In this document: piece after piece, positions 41,176 to 49,600 of the stretch
Layout of the letters: each line of letters begins with the position of its first letter
Position numbering within the stretch: position 1 is the first letter of the stretch
Assembly: GCA_041678045.1 (NCBI GenBank)
Contig: JBAYOV010000002.1
Location: forward strand, 1-64,000
Source of the DNA: UBA2357 sp041678045
Lineage (GTDB): Bacteria > Pseudomonadota > Gammaproteobacteria > Burkholderiales > Rhodocyclaceae
Direction of reading: 5' to 3'
Length of the DNA stretch: 64,000 nucleotides
Notes under the pieces: model-generated
Told to the model about the DNA's origin: nothing
What the model saw: only the letters and a program-made list of their open reading frames with translations
The model's database searches: none
Position numbers and translations under genes: made by a program

Positions 41176-43262
41176 TGTCCGTTGCAACACTGTTGGTCGA
41201 ACTGGTCACTGAAGAACTGCCGCCGAAGGCACTGCCGAGGCTGGGCGAGACCTTCGCGCAGCGCATTTTCGAGGGGCTGGCCAGCCACGGCCTGGCCGAT
41301 GCCGCCGCGCAGATGCGCTGGTTCGCCGCCCCGCGCCGCATTGCGGTGAGCGTGCCGGCGGTGCGTGCCGAGGCGGCTGCGCGCGAGGTGTCGGACAAGA
41401 TCATGCCGGTGAGCGTGGGGCTGGATGCCGAAGGACGACCGACCCCGGCCCTGCTCAAGAAGCTGGCGGCAAAAGGCATCGCGGAAGAGGCGGTGGCCGA
41501 TTTCGAACGGCGCATGGACGGCAAGGCCGAGGCGCTGTTCTACACCCGCACCGAGGACGGCGCACGCTTGGCCGATGTGCTGGCGCAGGTGGTGCAGGAG
41601 GCGGTGAAGGCACTGCCCATTCCGAAGCTGATGCGCTGGGGCGCCAGCGACGTGCAGTTCGTGCGGCCGGTGCACCGGCTGGTGATGCTGCATGGCGATG
41701 TGGTGGTGCCGGGCGAGGTGCTCGGGCTGCAAGCCGGGCGCATCACGCTGGGCCACCGTTTCATGAGCCGGGGCGAGATCGAACTGGCCAGCGCCGATGC
41801 CTATGAACCGGCCTTGCTGGCGGAAGGCAAGGTGGTGCCCGATTTCATGGCCCGGCGCGAAGACATCGCGCGCCAGCTGCATGCGGCAGCCGCCAGCGAA
41901 CAGGCTTCGCTGGGCGACTTTGACGACTTGCTCGACGAAGTGTGTGCCCTGGTCGAGCATCCGACCGTGTATGTGGGCGAGTTTGAACGCGAGTTTCTGG
42001 AAGTGCCGCAGGAGTGCCTGATCCTGACGATGCGTGCCAACCAGAAGTATTTCCCCCTGTTCGACCCGCAGGGCCGGTTGCTCAACCGCTTTCTGATCGT
42101 GTCCAACATGCGGGTGAGCGACCCGGGCAACATCATCGCCGGCAACCAGCGGGTGGTGCGTCCGCGCCTGGCCGATGCGCGCTTCTTCCTGGAGCAGGAC
42201 AAGCGTCACGGCTTCGCCTCCCGGGCGCTCAAGCTGGGCGGCGTGGTGTATCACAACCGCCTGGGGTCGCTGGGCGAACGGGTGGAGCGGCTGGCCAGCA
42301 TTGCGCGCACGGTGGGCGAGCAGCTGGGCGCCCCGGCGAATCTGGCCGAACGTGCCGCGCTGGTGATGAAGGCCGACCTGCTGTCCGAAATGGTGGGTGA
42401 GTTTCCCGAGCTGCAGGGGGTGATGGGGCGTTACTACGCGCTGCACGAAGGGCTGAGCGAAGACGTGGCGAACGCGGTGGAGCAGCACTACTGGCCGCGC
42501 TTTGCCGGCGACCGCCTGCCCGAAGGCCTGGTGGCCTGCGCAGTGGCGCTGGCCGACAAGCTCGAATCCCTGACCGGCTTTTTCGGCATTGGCGAGCTGC
42601 CCACCGGCGACCGCGACCCCTTCGGGCTGCGTCGTGCCGCGCTGGGTGTGCTGCGCATCCTGATGGAAAAGCCGCTGCCGCTGGATCTGGGCGAGCTGAT
42701 CGATGTGACGGCCGCCTCCTTCCACAAGGGCGTGCTGACCCAGGCCTTCAAGGACAAGCTGCTCGATTTCATGTTCGAGCGCCTGCGCAACCTGCTGCGC
42801 GATGCGGGTCATGCGCCCGATGCCATCGATGCGGTGATTGCGCTGCGCCCGACCCGCATCGATCTGGTGCTGCCGCGTCTGAACGCGGTGCGCAGCTTCC
42901 AGAGCCTGCCGGAGGCAGCAGCCCTGGCAGCCGCCAACAAGCGCATCGTGAACATCTTGCGCAAGGTGGAGGGCGAACTGCCCGCACCCTCGGCTGCCCT
43001 GTTGTCCGAGCCGGCCGAACGCGCCCTGTTCGAACAACTCGCCGAGCTGACGCCGCAGGTGCTGGCGCATCTGGAGGGTCAGGCCTACACCGAAGCGCTC
43101 ACCACGCTGGCAGGGCTGCGCGAGGCGGTGGACAGCTTCTTCGACGGCGTCATGGTGATGGCCGAAGACCCCGCCGTGCGTGCCAACCGGCTTGGGCTGC
43201 TGCGCGAGCTGGCGGGCCTGATGAACGGGGTGGCCGACCTCTCCAGACTGTCGGCGGCCTGA
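41175..43262 (+). CDS. glyS: Glycyl-tRNA synthetase beta subunit
   Basis: The 695-aa subunit has the family start TLLVELVTEELPPKALPRLGETFAQRI, LGHRFMSRGEIELASADAYE, QECLILTMRANQKYFPLFD, an HD-like central region and a C-terminal anticodon-binding helical domain (RAVDSFFDGVMVMAEDPAVRANRL, positions ~655-680). Length is normal. The start abuts glyQ, so the two are coupled for stoichiometric production. Confidence 0.98.
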   Translation: MSVATLLVELVTEELPPKALPRLGETFAQRIFEGLASHGLADAAAQMRWFAAPRRIAVSVPAVRAEAAAREVSDKIMPVSVGLDAEGRPTPALLKKLAAKGIAEEAVADFERRMDGKAEALFYTRTEDGARLADVLAQVVQEAVKALPIPKLMRWGASDVQFVRPVHRLVMLHGDVVVPGEVLGLQAGRITLGHRFMSRGEIELASADAYEPALLAEGKVVPDFMARREDIARQLHAAAASEQASLGDFDDLLDEVCALVEHPTVYVGEFEREFLEVPQECLILTMRANQKYFPLFDPQGRLLNRFLIVSNMRVSDPGNIIAGNQRVVRPRLADARFFLEQDKRHGFASRALKLGGVVYHNRLGSLGERVERLASIARTVGEQLGAPANLAERAALVMKADLLSEMVGEFPELQGVMGRYYALHEGLSEDVANAVEQHYWPRFAGDRLPEGLVACAVALADKLESLTGFFGIGELPTGDRDPFGLRRAALGVLRILMEKPLPLDLGELIDVTAASFHKGVLTQAFKDKLLDFMFERLRNLLRDAGHAPDAIDAVIALRPTRIDLVLPRLNAVRSFQSLPEAAALAAANKRIVNILRKVEGELPAPSAALLSEPAERALFEQLAELTPQVLAHLEGQAYTEALTTLAGLREAVDSFFDGVMVMAEDPAVRANRLGLLRELAGLMNGVADLSRLSAA

Positions 43263-43321
43263 TTGTCTGCCGGGGCATGTGCAGTGCGGGCATGCCCATG
43301 ATCTTCAGAAGGGCGTAGTCG

Positions 43322-43855
43322 ATGAAGCTGATCATTCTCGATCGTGACGGGGTCATCAACCAGGACTCCGAGCAGTTCATCAAGTCGCCGGAGGAGTGGA
43401 AACCGATTCCCGGCTCGCTTGAGGCCATTGCCCGCCTGAACCAGTGGGGCTGGCGGGTGGTGGTGGCCTCCAACCAGTCGGGCATTGGCCGTGGCCTGTT
43501 TGGCATGGACACGCTCAATGCGATCAACGACAAGATGGTGAAGGCGCTGGCGGCCGTGGGGGGCCGGCTCGATGCGATCTTTTTCTGCCCGCATCCGGCG
43601 GATTCGACCTGCGCCTGCCGCAAGCCACAGCCGGGCATGCTGCTGCAGATTGCCGAGCGCTTCAACATGGACCTGGCCAGGGTGCCGGCGGTGGGCGACA
43701 GCCTGCGCGACATGCAGGCGGCCCGGACCGCCGGTGCGCAGCCGGTGCTGGTGCTCACAGGCAAGGGCGAGGCAACCCGGAAGCTGCCCGAATTTCCGGC
43801 CGACATCCCGGTTTTTTCCGATCTTGCGGCGTATGCCGTACATCTTACCGATTGA
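43322..43855 (+). CDS. gmhB: D-glycero-beta-D-manno-heptose-1,7-bisphosphate 7-phosphatase
   Basis: The 177-aa HAD phosphatase has motif I IILDRDGVINQDS, VVVASNQSGIGRG (motif II), the zinc loop CPHPADSTCACRKPQPGM with three Cys and a His, and AVGDSLRDMQAARTAG (motif IV). It removes the C7 phosphate in ADP-heptose synthesis for the LPS inner core. It sits between glyS and the plsC-like gene, the common betaproteobacterial order. Confidence 0.96.
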   Translation: MKLIILDRDGVINQDSEQFIKSPEEWKPIPGSLEAIARLNQWGWRVVVASNQSGIGRGLFGMDTLNAINDKMVKALAAVGGRLDAIFFCPHPADSTCACRKPQPGMLLQIAERFNMDLARVPAVGDSLRDMQAARTAGAQPVLVLTGKGEATRKLPEFPADIPVFSDLAAYAVHLTD

Positions 43856-43862
43856 GTGACAC

Positions 43863-44645
43863 GTGGTCCTGATCCGTTCCCTGCTGTTTGCACTGATGCT
43901 GGCGGTACTCACGCCGCCGTATGCCTTGCTGTGCCTGCTCACCTTTCCCTTTGCGCCACAGACGCGCTACAGCATCATCACGCGCTGGGCGCGCATCGTG
44001 ATGTGGTTCATCTGGCATGTGCTCGGCATGCGCTACCGGGTGGTCGGTCGCGAGAACATGCCTGCCGGCCCGTCGGTGGTGCTGTCCAAGCACCAGTCGG
44101 CCTGGGAGACGATTGCCTTCCAGAAAATCTTTCCGCCGATCTGTTTCGTGTTGAAGAAGGAATTGCTGCGCGTGCCCTTTTTTGGCTGGGGGCTGGCGCA
44201 GATGCCGATGATTGCGATTGACCGTGCGGCGGGCAAGGATGCGCTGACCCAGGTGGTGGAGCAGGGCAGGGCGCGCATTTCCGAGGGGTTCTGGGTGGTG
44301 GTGTTTCCGGAGGGAACGCGTGTGGCCCCCGGAGCGACACGGCGCTACAAGCCCGGGGGCGCCTGGCTGGCCGTGCAGGCCGGGGTGCCGGTGGTGCCGG
44401 TGGCGCACAACGCGGGTGAGTTCTGGCGGCGCAATGCCTTCATCAAGCGGCCGGGTGAGGTGGTGGTGAGCATTGGTCCGGCCATCGACACCACCGGGCT
44501 GGAGGCTTCCGAGGTGAACGCCCGCGCCGAGGCCTGGATCGAAGCCGAGATGCGTCGGCTGTTTCCGCACCATTACCGCGACACGCCCCCTGCGGAGCCG
44601 GCAACGCCAGAGCCGCCAGAGCCGGCAGGACAGCAGCAGCCCTGA
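43863..44645 (+). CDS. plsC: 1-acyl-sn-glycerol-3-phosphate acyltransferase
   Basis: The 260-aa protein has one N-terminal membrane helix (LLFALMLAVLTPPYALLCLL), the catalytic KHQSAWE (H-x4-E), FGWGLAQMPMIAIDRAAGKDAL and FPEGTRVAPG, all standard for PlsC-type enzymes that make phosphatidic acid. The C terminus ends in a Pro/Glu-rich tail (TPPAEPATPEPPEPAGQQQP). A GTG start at 43863 follows gmhB by seven bases. It converges with the FlgT-like gene. Confidence 0.93.
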   Translation: MVLIRSLLFALMLAVLTPPYALLCLLTFPFAPQTRYSIITRWARIVMWFIWHVLGMRYRVVGRENMPAGPSVVLSKHQSAWETIAFQKIFPPICFVLKKELLRVPFFGWGLAQMPMIAIDRAAGKDALTQVVEQGRARISEGFWVVVFPEGTRVAPGATRRYKPGGAWLAVQAGVPVVPVAHNAGEFWRRNAFIKRPGEVVVSIGPAIDTTGLEASEVNARAEAWIEAEMRRLFPHHYRDTPPAEPATPEPPEPAGQQQP

Positions 44646-44670
44646 GGGGCGCGCGTGCTGCGGTGCCGGC

Positions 44671-45855
44671 TCACTCGGCGTACAGGGTGTCGCCGACGCC
44701 CGGCATGAAGCGTCGATCAACCATTTCGGCGACGGAAAAGCGTGGATACACCGCCGTGATGCGCGCTTCGCCCAGGCGGTATTGCTCCTGGCCCAGGATC
44801 TCGCCCTGCGGGGTGACGATCGGCGTGCTGCCCTGGCGGGTGACCATCAGAATGTCGCCATTCTGCAAACCCTGTTCGGCACCGGCATCCAGGTGGATGC
44901 GCTCCCCTTCGGTGCTCACCACCCTCACACCAAAGGGCTGGCAACGCGCCTGCGTGCTGGCCCAGGCGCTGGCCTGTTCAATCAGTTTCAGATACGCCCG
45001 ACCCAACCCGGTGGCGTAATGTTCCGGGCTGCCGAAACGGGTGCCGGCCGGCACGACGACCCGGCCGGAGGCGGTTTCCTGCAGGCGGGTGCGTGCCACG
45101 CAGCTGGCCGAGTAGGCGTCGAGCAGCAACACATCGAGCTCCAGGTTGCGGCGGTTTTGTGAGGGGTTGAGCGCAAAGCTGCGGAACTGGCCGACCAGCA
45201 CATATTGCGCCCGATGGGCGGCAGCGGCTTCGCGTACCCGTGTCCAGGTCTGTTCATCCAGCAGCACATCGGCTTCCACATGCTCGGGCAGGCTCAGGCG
45301 CAGCATCAGGCTGCCCTTGTGATCCACCAGCAGTGGCGCATCGGCGGCAAAGCGCTGGGCGATCTCGCTGGCGGTGAGGCGGGCATAGCCGTGCAGCTCG
45401 TGCTGCAGCAGTTCGTCCGGACGTCGCAGGGGAAAGCCGCCGACCAGCACACGCCTGACCAGCGGGCTGTCACACCGGCTCGCCGCCTGGGCGGAGAAGT
45501 CGGGTGGCACCACTTCGGCTTCCACCAGTACACGGTACAGGTCGCCTTCGTGCGCCTCATGCACCACCTGATGACGCCGGATGCGCAACTGCGAGCGCAG
45601 GGTGGTGCGCTCTTCGGTGATTTGTCCGTGCATCACGGTGGTGGTGCTGCGGACATCCACGGCGGATTGCCGGCTGATCTCGGCCAGTGCGTCGCGTATG
45701 GCCGCTTCGCGTGCGCTGCGGCTGTCGCCCTCGACCACGGGGGCGCTCCCCATGGCGCTGAGCAACTGCACCTGAGCCCATGCACCTGCAGGCAGCAGTG
45801 CCAGGGAGAACGCCAGGGCCAGCAGCGGCGGACGCAGTCGGGTATGCAGGCTCAT
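44671..45855 (-). CDS. flgT: FlgT-like flagellar assembly protein
   Basis: The 394-aa exported protein has a signal peptide (LLALAFSLALLPAGAWA) and an N-terminal FlgT-N-like domain (VEGDSRSAREAAIRDALAEISRQSAVDV). A middle domain with a TolB-N/FlgO-like fold and a C-terminal beta-rich FlgT-C-like domain (CQPFGVRVVSTEGERIHLDAG, RLGEARITAVYPRFSVAEMV) follow. In Vibrio, FlgT forms the flagellar H ring with FlgO and FlgP. The start at 45855 overlaps the LPP20 gene stop (ATGA). No other flagellar gene is near, so a different envelope role is possible. Confidence 0.75.
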   Translation of the reverse strand: MSLHTRLRPPLLALAFSLALLPAGAWAQVQLLSAMGSAPVVEGDSRSAREAAIRDALAEISRQSAVDVRSTTTVMHGQITEERTTLRSQLRIRRHQVVHEAHEGDLYRVLVEAEVVPPDFSAQAASRCDSPLVRRVLVGGFPLRRPDELLQHELHGYARLTASEIAQRFAADAPLLVDHKGSLMLRLSLPEHVEADVLLDEQTWTRVREAAAAHRAQYVLVGQFRSFALNPSQNRRNLELDVLLLDAYSASCVARTRLQETASGRVVVPAGTRFGSPEHYATGLGRAYLKLIEQASAWASTQARCQPFGVRVVSTEGERIHLDAGAEQGLQNGDILMVTRQGSTPIVTPQGEILGQEQYRLGEARITAVYPRFSVAEMVDRRFMPGVGDTLYAE

Positions 45856-46376
45856 TGCTGCGGACTGTAATACTGGTTGCTCGGCTGCACGCATCCGCCC
45901 GCGATGCATTCTCTTGCTGCGGGGGCGCTGACGGCGCTTGGTGCAACGCAGGCCTGCTGGCGCCCGGAGATGCAGTCGGTGAATCTGCCGGGCAGTTCGA
46001 GCTCGACGGTGGCTTCGTAATTGCCATCGGGCAACTGCGTCATTTCGACCAGGCGTGCGCCCCGAAGGTGGCTGTCGACATAGGCGCGCACCGTGTCGTT
46101 CTGGGTGGCGAAGGCCGAGACCGTGGTATTGCCGCTGACCCGCAGCCCGTAGATCTGTTCGGCGAGCGCGCGATAAGCATCCACCCGTGCGGCGCGCTGG
46201 GCCATCAGGCGCTGTTGGGCGTTGTTGAGCTGAAAGCCGGTGCTGGCGATCGCGCCATGCCCGGTTGCAACGAAGCGCTGGGGGGGCGCCACTTGAGCAG
46301 GCTGTCCGAGGCCCATCAGGCAACCCGAGAGCAGCACGCTGCCGGCGAGCGCTGCAAGAAGAGGGCGTGCTTTCAT
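45852..46376 (-). CDS. flgP: LPP20/FlgP-like outer-membrane lipoprotein
   Basis: The 174-aa protein has a lipobox signal LAALAGSVLLSGC, so Cys19 should be lipidated. An LPP20-like domain follows (GFQLNNAQQRLMAQRAARVDAYRALAEQIYGLRV, residues ~48-80) with a beta stretch GNYEATVELELPG and a Cys-containing tail (CISGRQQACVAPS, ECIAGGC). This family includes FlgP of the Vibrio H ring. It is coupled to the FlgT-like gene. The longer open frame to 46487 was rejected because the lipoprotein signal begins at 46376. Confidence 0.78.
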   Translation of the reverse strand: MKARPLLAALAGSVLLSGCLMGLGQPAQVAPPQRFVATGHGAIASTGFQLNNAQQRLMAQRAARVDAYRALAEQIYGLRVSGNTTVSAFATQNDTVRAYVDSHLRGARLVEMTQLPDGNYEATVELELPGRFTDCISGRQQACVAPSAVSAPAARECIAGGCVQPSNQYYSPQQ

Positions 46377-46485
46377 TTTGTGTGCTCCATCATGGGATGT
46401 CCGATCCGTGCAGGTTCTGCAATCGATATCGGCAGTGGTGGGCACAACTTTACGCGAGATGTGAAAAAAACGGACCAGAAAGAAC

Positions 46486-46509
46486 AAAACCCCGCGTATG
46501 CGGGGTTTT
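46486..46509 (-). terminator. Terminator after the phasin gene
   Basis: AAAACCCCGC and GCGGGGTTTT (46486-46495 and 46500-46509) form a perfect 10-bp stem with a 4-base loop. The T-run on either strand lets it work in both directions; it ends the phasin transcript and insulates the flgP-flgT pair. Confidence 0.93.
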
Positions 46510-46571
46510 GTATGACTGCGGCAGGTGCCCGAGCCCCTTGGAGGCGGGCACCTGTGATCGTCGTATGGCGA

Positions 46572-47132
46572 TCAGGCGGCTTTCTTGGGGGCGGCCTTGG
46601 CAGCGGTGCCGACAGCCTTGACGGTCGCGTTGGTGGCGGCGGTCACGTTGGCTTCGGCGATCTCGGCAACCTGCTTGGCGGCCTTGTTCACGCTGTCGTA
46701 GGCGCTGTTGGCAGCGGCGATGGCGGACTTGACGGCAGCCACGGCCACGTCGGAACCGGCGGGAGCGGACTTGGCAGCCTTGTCGAGGACGGCAGCCAGG
46801 TTCTTGTTCAGTTCGGCGATCTGGGCTTCGATCAGCTTCGAGACTTCTTCCTGGCTCTGGCTGGCGATCTCATACACGCTGCGGTTGTAGGCAACGGCCT
46901 TTTCGACCATCGGCTGGGCCAGCGAGGTCTGCAGGTTGACGAGTTCCTGCACGTCCTTCACGGCCATCAGCGACTTGGCGTTGGTGACGGCGTCTTCGAG
47001 CAGGCCACGTGCGGTGTTCAGGTTCAGGGCTGCCAGGCGCTCGATGTTGGCGAAGGCGGTGTTGGTGATGCTCAGGGCGGTTTCGATGTTGGCCTTGTTG
47101 GTGTTGGCGAACTGCTCGGGGGTGTTGAACAT
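46572..47132 (-). CDS. phaP: Phasin family protein (PHA granule associated)
   Basis: The 186-aa helical protein starts FNTPEQFANTNKANIETALSITNTAFANIERLAALNL, typical of PhaP1-like phasins, with TARGLLEDAVTNAKSLMAVKDVQELVNLQTSLAQP and an Ala/Lys-rich tail. Phasins coat polyhydroxyalkanoate granules and control their size. AGGAGA stands before the ATG. A consensus-like promoter and a TGC-type palindrome lie upstream, so regulation by a PhaR-like repressor is likely. It is monocistronic, with its own terminator. Confidence 0.95.
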   Translation of the reverse strand: MFNTPEQFANTNKANIETALSITNTAFANIERLAALNLNTARGLLEDAVTNAKSLMAVKDVQELVNLQTSLAQPMVEKAVAYNRSVYEIASQSQEEVSKLIEAQIAELNKNLAAVLDKAAKSAPAGSDVAVAAVKSAIAAANSAYDSVNKAAKQVAEIAEANVTAATNATVKAVGTAAKAAPKKAA

Positions 47133-47246
47133 GTGAATCTCCTTGTCAGAAAACGAAATCGGGGGTGTAGCGGTACGGCATTCAGTGAGTCTGCGGGCAC
47201 GGGTCCGGGTGTGGGCACTAGACTGGTGCGTCGCAGCATGATGCAA

Positions 47247-47274
47247 AGTATAGACATCGAAAACGCGCTGTCAA
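47247..47274 (-). promoter_or_regulatory. Phasin promoter
   Basis: On the minus strand TTGACA (47274-47269), a 16-base spacer and TATACT (47252-47247) form a near-consensus sigma-70 promoter. The predicted start is near 47240, giving a leader of about 108 bases. Confidence 0.82.
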
Positions 47275-47283
47275 GCTTTATTT

Positions 47284-47298
47284 TTGTGCGATGCACAA
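47284..47298. promoter_or_regulatory. Palindromic operator upstream of the phasin promoter
   Basis: TTGTGC-GAT-GCACAA is a perfect 6-bp-arm palindrome 10 bases upstream of the -35 box. Around the predicted start (47226-47246) there are more TGC/GCA triplets. TGC-N3-GCA sites are bound by PhaR repressors in PHA metabolism. Beyond it, 47299-47540 is AT-richer non-coding DNA with no gene I can support. Confidence 0.6.
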
Positions 47299-47540
47299 TC
47301 TACCTTTCGGTAAGTTTTCACATAGCGCAAGTTATTGAAAAATTGAACATACGGGGCCGTATGGGAGTTGTCAGACATGATGAATATGGCATCATTTGAC
47401 GCGCTGCCAGCATCCTTTTTGGGTGTTCTGTAAATGCCGTGGGAATTGCTTTGGGCGTTGCTGCCGAGAGGGTGCGTGAGTTTGCAGAAGGAACTGCGAA
47501 AGGCGGGGGAGGGCTGCGAGGTGTGGCGGGAGGCGATGCC

Positions 47541-47576
47541 GACGCCCGGGGCAGCCCTGCCGGGCTGTCGGGCGTC
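47541..47576 (-). terminator. Strong hairpin downstream of the enoyl-CoA hydratase gene
   Basis: GACGCCC (47541-47547) pairs with GGGCGTC (47570-47576), and inside it CAGCCC pairs with GGGCTG around TGCC. It lies 14 bases beyond the stop of the minus-strand gene. There is no T-run, so it may be a Rho-dependent or processing hairpin. Confidence 0.5.
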
Positions 47577-47590
47577 GTGGATGGGGCGGG

Positions 47591-48367
47591 TCAGCGGTGC
47601 TTGAAGTCGGGCTTGCGCTTGGCGACAAAGGCGGCCATGCCTTCCTTCTGGTCGTCCAGCGCAAAAGCGGAGTGGAACACCCGGCGCTCGAACAGCAACC
47701 CTTCGTTGAGGCTGCTTTCAAAGGCGCGATTGACGGACTCCTTGATCATCATCACCACCGGCAGTGAGTAGCCGGCGATGGTGCTGGCTGCCGCGAGCGT
47801 CTCTTCGAGCAGGCGGTCGGCGGGGATGACGCGGGCCACCAGGCCGGAGCGTTCGGCTTCCTCTGCGTCGATCATGCGGGCGGTCAGGCACATGTCCATG
47901 GCCTTGGCCTTGCCGACGGCGCGCGGCAGGCGCTGGGTGCCGCCGGCGCCGGGCAGGATGCCGAGCTTGATTTCCGGTTGACCGAACTTTGCGTTGTCGG
48001 CAGCGAAGATCATGTCGCACATCATCGCCAGTTCGCAGCCGCCGCCCAGCGCATAGCCGGCCACCGCCGCGATGACCGGTTTGCGGCAGGTCTTCACGCG
48101 CTCCCAGTTGCGGGTGATGTAGTCGCCCTTGTAGGCGTCCATGTAGGAGAAGCTGGCCATTGCGCCGATATCGGCGCCTGCGGCAAAGGCCTTTTCGGAG
48201 CCGGTGATGACGATGGCGCCGATGTTCTCGTCTTGCTCGAACTGGTCGAGCGCGGCACCGACTTCGTCGATCAGTTGATCGTTGAGCGCGTTGAGCGCCT
48301 GGGGTCGGTTGAGTGTGATCAGGCCGACGCGGTCGCGGGTTTCGACGAGGATGTGTTCAAACGACAT
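47591..48367 (-). CDS. Enoyl-CoA hydratase
   Basis: The 258-aa crotonase has HILVETRDRVGLITLNRPQALNALND, the oxyanion-hole segment AFAAGADIGAMASF, CRKPVIAAVAGYALGGGCELAMMCD with the first catalytic Glu region, and FGQPEIKLGILPGAGGTQRLPRAVG with the second Glu. It hydrates 2-enoyl-CoA in beta-oxidation. GGAGGGAG before the ATG at 48367 marks the start. It stands 41 bases after lptA in the same direction, where lptB is commonly found. Confidence 0.95.
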   Translation of the reverse strand: MSFEHILVETRDRVGLITLNRPQALNALNDQLIDEVGAALDQFEQDENIGAIVITGSEKAFAAGADIGAMASFSYMDAYKGDYITRNWERVKTCRKPVIAAVAGYALGGGCELAMMCDMIFAADNAKFGQPEIKLGILPGAGGTQRLPRAVGKAKAMDMCLTARMIDAEEAERSGLVARVIPADRLLEETLAAASTIAGYSLPVVMMIKESVNRAFESSLNEGLLFERRVFHSAFALDDQKEGMAAFVAKRKPDFKHR

Positions 48368-48407
48368 GCTCCCTCCGTGGGTGTTGCGGGTGTGGTTGAA
48401 AAACGGT

Positions 48408-48947
48408 TCAGTTGCCCGGAGCCGGGCTGTCGGTGGCACGTGGCTGGATGACTGCACGGACCCGGCCACCGCCTTCCCCCTCGGGCGTGTTCGAGGCGAA
48501 ATAGCGTTCGGTCATGGCGTCGTATTCGATGAAGTCTCCGGTGACCACGTCGCCACCGGCCGAGACCCTGGCATGGTTGAAAAGCCGCGCACGCTCGGCG
48601 CGGGTGTCGTACTCGATGCGTTCGGCTGCGCCCTGCACGATGTCGCCGGTGCCCGCGCGGCGCTGGCGGAAGGTGGCCGGGTGTTCGGCGCTGCCGGTGG
48701 CCACGCCGGTCTGGAAGCCGTCCGCGCCTTGAATGACCACCATGCGCTGCCCGCGAATCTCCAGGCTGCCCTGGGTCAGGATGACGTTGCCTTCAAAGGT
48801 GTGGGTCTTGTTGCGGTCGTCGACCGTGACCTTGTCGGCTTCGATGTTGACCGGCTGGTTGCGGTCGTCGGAGGCGGCCAGGACGGGCAGCGCGATGAGC
48901 AGGCCGATGACCAGCAGGAGGGCAGGCAGGAGACGTTTCTCGATCAT
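48408..48947 (-). CDS. lptA: LPS transport periplasmic protein LptA
   Basis: The 179-aa protein has a signal peptide (LLPALLLVIGLLIALPVLA) and an OstA/LptA beta-jellyroll: QPVNIEADKVTVDDRNKTHTFEGNVILTQGSLEIRG, then DIVQGAAERIEYDTRAERARL and GDFIEYDAMTERYF. LptA subunits bridge LptC at the inner membrane to LptD at the outer membrane. It lies 34 bases after lptC in the kdsD-kdsC-lptC-lptA operon. Confidence 0.96.
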   Translation of the reverse strand: MIEKRLLPALLLVIGLLIALPVLAASDDRNQPVNIEADKVTVDDRNKTHTFEGNVILTQGSLEIRGQRMVVIQGADGFQTGVATGSAEHPATFRQRRAGTGDIVQGAAERIEYDTRAERARLFNHARVSAGGDVVTGDFIEYDAMTERYFASNTPEGEGGGRVRAVIQPRATDSPAPGN

Positions 48948-48981
48948 GGTGTCCTCGGAAGGGGGCGTCCGGTGCGGGTGG

Positions 48982-49581
48982 CTAGTTTATGGTGACGCGC
49001 GTATTGCCGATGAGTTCGAATGTGCCGAACAGGTTGTCGGCCCGAAGGCCGTCGCCGGTGGCGAGGCTGCGCCCCTGCTCGAGACGCACCGGGGCAGGGC
49101 TGTAAGCGCGTTGCGCCGCAGGCCAGACGGTGAGCGTGGTGGTTTCGAGGGTCATGGGCGGGGCGTCGTCTGCGGTGTCGCGCCGGACTAGCACATGGCC
49201 GTCGAGCTCGATGCGTTCGTCCTGTTCGTAGGCACGGCCGACGGAGGCCTGGATGCGCACTTGTGGTCGACCGGTGGGGGCCTGCGCCGCATCAGGGGCT
49301 TGCGGGCCGGATTCGAGCATGTGCAGTTCGGGCTGGAGCAGGATGCTCAGGGCCTGGTCGGGGTAGTGCGTGACCTGGTGGGCGGTGAGGGTGTATTCGG
49401 CTTGCCCCTGAGCGTCGAAGCTGACCAGCCGGACCTGCTCGGCGACGAAGTCGGGGTCGCCCAGTGGGCGTACGCCCGAGGCGCTGTCCTGGGTGCGGGT
49501 GCTGTAGTCGAGCCAGAGGCTGGCACCCGCGAGCACGGCGAGCACGGCAAGCGGGTAGAGTTGTTCGGCGGTGGGGCGCAT
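48982..49581 (-). CDS. lptC: LPS export ABC transporter periplasmic protein LptC
   Basis: The 199-aa bitopic protein has an N-terminal membrane helix (LYPLAVLAVLAGASLWL) and a periplasmic jellyroll with DPDFVAEQVRLVSFDAQGQAEYTL-like pattern, HYPDQALSILLQPELHM and YEQDERIELDGHVLVRR. It hands LPS from LptBFG to LptA. The start at 49581 is just before the helix; the frame upstream overlaps kdsC. Confidence 0.92.
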   Translation of the reverse strand: MRPTAEQLYPLAVLAVLAGASLWLDYSTRTQDSASGVRPLGDPDFVAEQVRLVSFDAQGQAEYTLTAHQVTHYPDQALSILLQPELHMLESGPQAPDAAQAPTGRPQVRIQASVGRAYEQDERIELDGHVLVRRDTADDAPPMTLETTTLTVWPAAQRAYSPAPVRLEQGRSLATGDGLRADNLFGTFELIGNTRVTIN

Positions 49582-49600
49582 TGCGGCAGACTCTGCAGGC

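Noticed and set aside
45780..47399. 539-codon plus-strand frame across flgP and phaP
   Set aside because: It runs through a terminator and a promoter and is antisense to a lipoprotein and a phasin with clear starts.
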